NCBI RefSeq assembly: GCF_030142075.1
Contig: NZ_CP126241.1
Span: forward strand, 1,550,001 to 1,614,000
DNA from: Arthrobacter sp. zg-Y20
Lineage (GTDB): Bacteria; Actinomycetota; Actinomycetes; Actinomycetales; Micrococcaceae
Reading direction: 5' to 3'
Length of the DNA stretch: 64,000 nucleotides
Shown: positions 58,857-64,000 of the stretch, piece by piece
Layout: each line of letters starts with the position of its first letter
Numbering within the stretch: position 1 is the first letter of the stretch
Position numbers and translations under genes: made by a program
The notes under the pieces: generated by a model
What the model was told of the DNA's origin: nothing
The model's input: the letters and a program-made list of their open reading frames with translations, nothing else
The model's database searches: none

Positions 58857-60683
58857 CTAGTTGACCTTGACGGTCATCATGCCCTTGGGGTTGCTTTGGA
58901 CCACGGTGATCTTGGTTCCGGTTCCGGCAACCACCACGCTGCCCTGCGGATTGGCGGGGTCGTAGTAGGCATTGGGATTGCTGTCATCGAAGACGGCAAC
59001 ACCGGGCCGGGACGGAACCTGCAGGGTGGTCATGCCGGCCGCCGTCTCGCGGTGCAGCAGGATCGGATCCGTTGCTTCCTTGCCGAACGTGGCGTCAAAG
59101 CTCTGAATGCGGTTCCGTGCCACCGTGCCGTCTGTCCAGCGCAGGGCCGTGGCGCGGGCGTCCACCGGCAGGACCAGTCCGGCACCGGGGTGCTGGCTGG
59201 TGTTGTTGTTGCGCTGTCCGGCGTTCCAGTAGGTGACCAGCAGCCCGTTCTGGTACGGGAAGTGTTCCACCTTATCCGGTGAGCTCAGTGCCCAGCCGAA
59301 GTTGTACGGGCCGGTCTGCAGGGTGGAGTCGTATCCGGCGTACTGGCGGTTTTCGGCAATGTAGTAGCGGCCGTTACCCTGGGCATCCCGAGGCAGGGTG
59401 ACCACCAGCGCCTGCTGTTTCTTGGTGGCGTGGTACGACGCGCCCAGCATGTGCGTGGACTTTTGCCCCGCGCTGGCAACATCGTAGTCCAGCCAGCCCA
59501 GCTGCAGCTTTTCCCAGGCACCCATGTGGTTGGGGGTGGTGCCGATGGAATCCGTGCCGCGGCCCAGCCAGGAACCGGAACTCATCAGCGTCCAGAAACC
59601 GGTGCCGTTGTCGCCGCCGGCAGTGTCGTAGAGGTCGGGCAGGCCCAGATCGTGGCCGTACTCGTGTGCGAACACACCCAGTCCGCCGTTTTCCGGTTCG
59701 GTGGTGTAGTCGCGGATCCAGACCTTGGAATCACCGATCCGGATGCCTCCGAAGGGGTTGGTCGCCGGGCCGTCAATGCCGTAGCCTGCCTGGCCTACGG
59801 ACCAGCGGTGTGACCAGATGGCCGACGTCGCTGCTCCGGCCTCCTCGCCCTCGCCTGCGTGGATGGCCTGGAAGTGGTCGATGTAGCCGTCCGGCTCATC
59901 AAAGTTGCCGTTGTTGTTGTAGTCGTACCGGTCCCACTGGTCGAAACCGGCCAGGTAGGCATCAACGTCGGCAGGAGATTTTCCGGCGGCGATCTGGGAT
60001 TCGTACCAGGCGTCGGCAGCGTCCTGCACGAACCGGGTCATGTCCTCCTGGCTCTCGGTCTCGCCGTAGCTGGCCGAGTTGTACGGCACCGTAACCCAGT
60101 CGCTGACGTCACCGTCAACGGTGTAACGGCCGCTGGACATCTCCTCGTACAGCGTCTTCAAGGACTCGCCCGCCGGATCGAAGAACATGTTCTGGTAGTG
60201 CTCACGGCTGAAATCCGGCAGCCAATAGGTCGAGTTGTCCACACTGCGGTTCGGCTGCGGAATCCCGTTGTGCTGCGGGCCCGTCGCGGAGGCGGGGAAG
60301 CGGGTGTCCACCTGGCTGCCAAAGTCAATGAGGAAAGACAGGATCTGGTCGCTGTCCTCCAGCCCGTACTCCGCCCACTGGCCCGGCGCCACCTGGACCG
60401 ACTGTGATCCGCCCTGCTGCCGGACGGGCGCTTCGCCGCGGACCACTTTTTCAATTGCCTGCTGGTTGAGCGCACGCCGCTCGTCCGCCACCGGATCCGA
60501 GCGGTCATCTGCCTTGGCGGCGGTGCCGTCAGCGCCCGGAGCTCCGAAAGCGCCGCTGCTTTCCGGAGCTGCGGGCAGGACGGACGAAGCTGCAACTGCG
60601 GCCGCTGTTCCCGGCACAAGCAGAAGGGCGCCGCTGGCAATCAGCACCGCAGCCTTCCGCGCAAAACTTTTTTCGATTGTCAA
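58857..60683 (-). CDS. Secreted immune inhibitor A-type M6 metalloprotease
   Basis: A 608-residue exported zinc protease. The signal peptide is basic IEKSFARK, then AAVLIASGALLLVPGTAAAV, with cleavage likely after an Ala near residue 32. The catalytic motif is HEYGHDLGLPDLYD (HExxHxxGxxD), about residue 340. The N-terminal prodomain has a NRSVDNSTYWLPDFS stretch typical of the family. The TTG start follows AAGGGG at five-base spacing. Members degrade extracellular proteins and can act on host peptides. Transcribed divergently from the secreted 5'-nucleotidase; a strong terminator follows. Confidence 0.92.
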   Translation of the reverse strand: MTIEKSFARKAAVLIASGALLLVPGTAAAVAASSVLPAAPESSGAFGAPGADGTAAKADDRSDPVADERRALNQQAIEKVVRGEAPVRQQGGSQSVQVAPGQWAEYGLEDSDQILSFLIDFGSQVDTRFPASATGPQHNGIPQPNRSVDNSTYWLPDFSREHYQNMFFDPAGESLKTLYEEMSSGRYTVDGDVSDWVTVPYNSASYGETESQEDMTRFVQDAADAWYESQIAAGKSPADVDAYLAGFDQWDRYDYNNNGNFDEPDGYIDHFQAIHAGEGEEAGAATSAIWSHRWSVGQAGYGIDGPATNPFGGIRIGDSKVWIRDYTTEPENGGLGVFAHEYGHDLGLPDLYDTAGGDNGTGFWTLMSSGSWLGRGTDSIGTTPNHMGAWEKLQLGWLDYDVASAGQKSTHMLGASYHATKKQQALVVTLPRDAQGNGRYYIAENRQYAGYDSTLQTGPYNFGWALSSPDKVEHFPYQNGLLVTYWNAGQRNNNTSQHPGAGLVLPVDARATALRWTDGTVARNRIQSFDATFGKEATDPILLHRETAAGMTTLQVPSRPGVAVFDDSNPNAYYDPANPQGSVVVAGTGTKITVVQSNPKGMMTVKVN

Positions 60684-60730
60684 AGGATCCCCTTAGAAAA
60701 TGCATGGTGCGTAAATGAGGTGAAAACAAA

Positions 60731-60792
60731 TTACGGGCTCCTGAGGGCGGGGGAACCCGTAAAACGCCCTCTTATGCGAAGTGACCCGTAAA
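60731..60792. promoter_or_regulatory. Repeated ACCCGTAAA motifs between the two secreted hydrolase genes
   Basis: ACCCGTAAA occurs at 60755-60763 and 60784-60792 in direct orientation (29 bp apart), and its complement core TTACGGG at 60731-60737. The spacing is close to three helical turns. A shared regulator for the divergent genes is possible. Confidence 0.45.
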
Positions 60793-60885
60793 TGGTGCGT
60801 TTTTATCTCCGGACACTTCCGAAATAGACCGAACTCCTGTAAGGGTGCTTAGGGGGAAACCTGCACGCACTATGAGGAGTTCTAA

Positions 60886-62679
60886 ATGCTTTCATCCGCC
60901 GGTCGCCGGAATGCGGCCGCTGCAGTCACTGCAGCACTGGCAGTTACACTCGGTTCAATGACCCCGGCAGCAGCAGCGCCGCCGGACCATGCGGGGAAGG
61001 ACCAGTTGGCAAGAGTGACCGTCCTGGGCACCTCGGATCTGCACGGCAACATTGAAAACTGGGACTATTTCCAGGATGCCGAGTACGACGACGCCGCCCA
61101 CAACGATGTGGGACTGGCCAAGATTTCCACCCTGGTGGACTCCGTACGCACTGACCGGGGCCGGGAATCCACCCTGCTGATTGATGCGGGCGACACGATC
61201 CAGGGCACCTCGCTGGCGGACTACTTCGCCAACACGGCCCCGATCACGGAGACAGGCGAGATCCACCCCATGGCTGCGGCCATGAACGCCATGGATTACG
61301 ACGCCGCGGCGCTGGGCAACCACGAATTCAACTACGGTCTTTCCATGCTGCGCGGGTTTGAAAGCCAGCTGGCGTTTCCGCTGCTCGGCGCCAATGCGGT
61401 AGACCCGGCCACCGGCGCCCCGGCGTTCACCCCCTACATCATCAAAACGGTCAAGACCAAAGGAAACAAACCCGTGAAGGTGGGCATCCTGGGGCTCACA
61501 AACCCAGGGGTGGCAATTTGGGACAAGAACAATGTTGAGGGACAGCTCGAATTTCCCGGCATCGTTGAACAGGCCCAAAAATATGTGCCGGAAATGAAGG
61601 CACGCGGTGCTGACGTGGTAGTGGTCAGCTCGCACTCCGGAACGTCCGGTCTTTCCTCCTACGGGGACGAACTGCCGCTGGAAAACGCCTCAACCGAGCT
61701 TGCGGAAACGGTGCCGGACATTGATGCGGTGCTGGTAGGGCACGCGCACCAGGAAATCCCGGAACGCTTCGTCACCAACAAGGCCACTGGCGAGCAGGTG
61801 CTGCTCACAGAACCGCTGAACTGGGGAATGCGCCTGTCCGTTATGGACTTCGAACTGACCAAGGTGCGGGGCAAGTGGGACGTGACTTCGGCGTCGTCGT
61901 CCCTGCTGAACGCCAATACAGCGGAAGCGGATCCCGAGGTCTCCAAACTGGTGGCGGAGCAGCACCGGCGCGTCATCGACTACGTGAACACGCCCATCGG
62001 CACCGCCACGCAGTCGATGCCTGCAGCCGAATCGCGGTACCGCGACACGGCGGTGATGGACTTCGTGAACTCGGTCCAGGCGCAGGCCGTGGACCGGGCG
62101 CTCGACGGCGGGCCGAACGCGGACCTGCCGGTGCTGTCCGTGGCGGCACCCTTCAGCCGCACGGCCGAGATTCCCGCAGGGCCGGTCACCATCCGTGACA
62201 TCGCCGGGCTCTACGTCTTCCCGAACACCCTCTTTGCCGTCGAAATGACCGGCAGCCAGGTTAAGGACTACCTGGAGTACTCCGCCAAGTACTTTGTGCA
62301 GACACCTACCGGCGCGGCGGTGGACCCCGCCACCCTGACCAATGCCAACGGGACCCCGGACTATAACTACGACGTCATGACCGGAGTCAATTACGACATC
62401 GATATCTCCCGTCCGGTGGGGGAGCGGATCGTGAACCTGAGCTTCAACGGGTCCCCGGTGGACCCTGCGCAGCGGTTCGCCGTGGCGACCAACAACTACC
62501 GCCAGTCCGGTGGAGGCAACTTCCCCTCCATCAGCACGGCTGCGGTGATGGTGAACCAGCAGACGGAAATCCGCCAGCTGCTCATTGACTATGTGGTGGC
62601 CCAGGGTGCTGTGGATCCTGACGTCTTTGCGCAGGACAACTGGCGGCTGGTGCGGGGCGGCGAGCCTGTATTTGAGTAG
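60886..62679 (+). CDS. Secreted bifunctional metallophosphatase/5'-nucleotidase
   Basis: A 597-residue exported enzyme. Signal peptide MLSSAGRRNAAAAVTAALAV then LGSMTPAAAA. The calcineurin-like metal site is intact: GTSDLHGN, DAGDTIQG, GNHEFNYG and VGHAHQE. The C-terminal 5'-nucleotidase domain (about 360-580) contains NNYRQSGGGNFPSI. It releases nucleosides and phosphate from extracellular nucleotides. ATG behind GAGGAG. The next gene's start overlaps its stop. Confidence 0.94.
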   Translation: MLSSAGRRNAAAAVTAALAVTLGSMTPAAAAPPDHAGKDQLARVTVLGTSDLHGNIENWDYFQDAEYDDAAHNDVGLAKISTLVDSVRTDRGRESTLLIDAGDTIQGTSLADYFANTAPITETGEIHPMAAAMNAMDYDAAALGNHEFNYGLSMLRGFESQLAFPLLGANAVDPATGAPAFTPYIIKTVKTKGNKPVKVGILGLTNPGVAIWDKNNVEGQLEFPGIVEQAQKYVPEMKARGADVVVVSSHSGTSGLSSYGDELPLENASTELAETVPDIDAVLVGHAHQEIPERFVTNKATGEQVLLTEPLNWGMRLSVMDFELTKVRGKWDVTSASSSLLNANTAEADPEVSKLVAEQHRRVIDYVNTPIGTATQSMPAAESRYRDTAVMDFVNSVQAQAVDRALDGGPNADLPVLSVAAPFSRTAEIPAGPVTIRDIAGLYVFPNTLFAVEMTGSQVKDYLEYSAKYFVQTPTGAAVDPATLTNANGTPDYNYDVMTGVNYDIDISRPVGERIVNLSFNGSPVDPAQRFAVATNNYRQSGGGNFPSISTAAVMVNQQTEIRQLLIDYVVAQGAVDPDVFAQDNWRLVRGGEPVFE

Positions 62680-63253
62680 GGCTAAAGGGTCCGTTGCGGG
62701 GGCCGGAAGCGCAGAGCCGCAGTACCGCATAGACCCGCTGACCCTCCGCGAGGTCCCGGCGGACCGGGCGGCGGCCGAGGCGTGGCTGGCCGGCCCGGAA
62801 GCGGCGTCCGGGCCGGCGGCTGCCCGGATCGCATGGCTGCGAATCCTGGGCAGGCTTCCGGAGGCCGAGGCGGAGGCCCGCGCGTCATTTGCCGCAGCTG
62901 CTGCGGGTGACACGCGTCGGGACCTGCCGCTGGCCGCCGTCCTGCCCGGGATCCGGCTGGCACAGGTGCTGCAGTGGCAGGGAGACCTAGTGCAGGCGCT
63001 CCGCCTGCTCGCCCGCGTCGGGGAAGCACTGTCCCGGTCAGCAGAGTCCGCTGCGGTCCTGTCCGCAGCCGCTTTCCTGCACCAGCACCGGGGAAAGGTG
63101 CTGCTGGACGCGGGCCACCCCGGGTGGGCCCTGCGGGAGTTCCGGCAGGCTGAGCGTCTCCGCGACAAACCGGAGCTGCCGGCGGATCAGCTGGAGTCCA
63201 CGCGGCAGGCGGTTTCTGCGGCCCTGCGCACGCTCGATAAACAGCAGGCTTAG
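62672..63253 (+). CDS. TPR-like hypothetical protein
   Basis: A 193-residue Ala/Arg/Leu-rich helical protein. Paired-helix repeats such as LAQVLQWQGDLVQALRLLAR and KVLLDAGHPGWALREFRQAE look like tetratricopeptide repeats, so a protein-binding role is likely. TTG 62672 overlaps the nucleotidase stop by eight bases and is the first plausible start; the frame is open further upstream inside the nucleotidase gene. No clear ribosome site, so the start is uncertain. Cytoplasmic. Confidence 0.65.
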   Translation: MSRAKGSVAGAGSAEPQYRIDPLTLREVPADRAAAEAWLAGPEAASGPAAARIAWLRILGRLPEAEAEARASFAAAAAGDTRRDLPLAAVLPGIRLAQVLQWQGDLVQALRLLARVGEALSRSAESAAVLSAAAFLHQHRGKVLLDAGHPGWALREFRQAERLRDKPELPADQLESTRQAVSAALRTLDKQQA

Positions 63254-63361
63254 TAATTCCGGTGGGTCTGTGTCTAGCATTGATGAGGCAGAACAGGTGC
63301 GGAATATCCGCAGACCAGGGGGGAGGTTCTGCCTAATGCACTGCTAGGAAGGATCATGGTC

Positions 63362-63634
63362 ATGATCGGATTCATCATTGCAGGCCTCATTATCGGTGCC
63401 TTGGCTCGACTCATTAAGCCGGGCCGGCAGAACCTCGGAATCATCGCCACCCTGCTGCTTGGCCTCGTAGGTTCGGTGATCGGCGGCGTGATTGCCAATC
63501 TGCTTGGCACCGGAGACATTTTCGAGCTCAATATCCTGGGCTTCATCGTTGCCGTCATCGCGGCTGTACTGCTGATCGGCGTCGCCGAGGGCATCGCCGG
63601 CCGCAGCAAGGGCCAAGGGCAGGTCCGCCGCTAG
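63362..63634 (+). CDS. GlsB/YeaQ/YmgE-type stress membrane protein
   Basis: A 90-residue three-helix membrane protein (MIGFIIAGLIIGALARLIKP, LGIIATLLLGLVGSVIGGVI, LGFIVAVIAAVLLIGVAEGI). This is the Transgly_assoc/GlsB family, induced by general stress in many bacteria; the biochemical role is unknown. Two ATGs are in frame; 63362 is eight bases from AGGAAGGA (63346-63353), while 63356 is too close, so I chose 63362. A terminator follows at 63664-63711. Confidence 0.9.
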   Translation: MIGFIIAGLIIGALARLIKPGRQNLGIIATLLLGLVGSVIGGVIANLLGTGDIFELNILGFIVAVIAAVLLIGVAEGIAGRSKGQGQVRR

Positions 63635-63663
63635 CACCGGCTGCTGCGGCAATACCGCACTAA

Positions 63664-63711
63664 AAACCGTCCCGTCTCCTGCGCCATTCGGCGCGGAAGA
63701 CGGGACGGTTT
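63664..63711. terminator. Bidirectional terminator
   Basis: Arms AAACCGTCCCGTC (63664-63676) and GACGGGACGGTTT (63699-63711) enclose an inner GCGCC/GGCGC stem. A5 on the left side and TTTCTGT on the right allow termination in both directions between convergent genes. Confidence 0.82.
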
Positions 63712-63725
63712 CTGTATGCGGAGTA

Positions 63726-63965
63726 TTAAACGGCTGTCTGCAGGATTTTTTCTTCCTGGGAAGCGGGCGCCGGTGCGGCAGTGCGACCTACACTGCGGTC
63801 CTCAATCTCCACACTCAGGGAGAGGTAGAAGGCGAACAGTCCCTCTACGAGGGGGCCGTCTTCAAGCTGGCTGAATGCCTGATCCGCCAGGGATTCCAAG
63901 GCTGCGTCAGTCATCGTGGAGAATTCCGGGAAAAGGTCAACATGGGTGATGGGATTATGGGTCAC
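63726..63965 (-). CDS. Small hypothetical protein
   Basis: A 79-residue acidic protein (MTHNPITHVDLFPEFSTMTD..., helical, rich in Leu/Glu/Ala) without membrane segments. GTG 63965 has AGGAAACTTT upstream. No family recognised. The stop is 15 bp from a bidirectional terminator shared with the GlsB-type gene. Confidence 0.65.
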   Translation of the reverse strand: MTHNPITHVDLFPEFSTMTDAALESLADQAFSQLEDGPLVEGLFAFYLSLSVEIEDRSVGRTAAPAPASQEEKILQTAV

Positions 63966-64000
63966 AAAGTTTCCTAACTCAAAGGAACCATTGGCCCGCG

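Overview
The window is high-GC actinobacterial DNA, most likely a chromosome segment of a Micrococcaceae member close to Arthrobacter. Evidence for this: very GC-rich codon third positions, many GTG and TTG starts with GGAGG-type ribosome sites, actinobacterium-specific families (DUF3071/SepH, DUF3093, DUF4193, DUF3710, DUF3159, DUF5998), a fused CydDC transporter, and a gene order from DUF4193 to the TRAM methyltransferase that parallels the Rv2699c-Rv2689c neighbourhood of Mycobacterium tuberculosis. I found no rRNA, tRNA, CRISPR array, transposase, integrase or phage gene. Species identity is inference.

Layout. 1-666: 3' end of parE. 692-8447: a BlaI-type repressor with its M56 membrane metallopeptidase, divergent from cydA-cydB-cydDC (cytochrome bd oxidase and its assembly exporter), with three near-identical 17-bp palindromes in the shared promoter region. 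8476-13336: a tandem GNAT, the manganese regulator MntR, and a csoR-copZ-copA copper operon with a clear CsoR-type operator/promoter. 13451-15952: parC. 16024-21517: a Pat-like protein acetyltransferase, DUF5998, an alkaline-phosphatase-superfamily protein and thymidine kinase. 21593-29648: the conserved actinobacterial block sepH, DUF4193, DUF3093, dut, DUF3710, OB-fold protein, DUF3159, two TrkA proteins and a TRAM RNA methyltransferase; the permease normally beside the TrkA pair is absent. 29946-34920: aconitase and dxs.

34968-47244 is more accessory: an NmrA-like oxidoreductase, an aldo/keto reductase, a block of small hypothetical genes with a TetR/SDR pair bounded by two inverted copies of a ~69-bp structured repeat, a fatty-acid beta-oxidation operon (fadA-fadB) behind a perfect 20-bp palindrome, an HSL-type esterase and an organophosphate-type MFS carrier. 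47344-64000 holds a large MalT-like LuxR regulator, a UvrA2-like ABC protein, a GlfT2-like galactofuranosyltransferase flanked by a 34-bp direct repeat, a KstD-like flavoprotein, a PGPGW membrane protein, a decayed trmO-like gene, a RimJ-type GNAT, a secreted M6 metalloprotease divergent from a secreted 5'-nucleotidase, and small stress/membrane proteins.

Functional themes: respiratory and metal stress adaptation (cytochrome bd, copper, manganese), topoisomerase IV, nucleotide hygiene (dut, tdk), TCA and isoprenoid precursor supply, fatty-acid degradation, and extracellular degradation. No single gene is an obvious new defence or mobile system. The most unexplained signals are the paired structured repeats at 37335-37423 and 40265-40332, the direct repeat around the glycosyltransferase, the triple operator before cydA, and the acidic repeat inserted into thymidine kinase.
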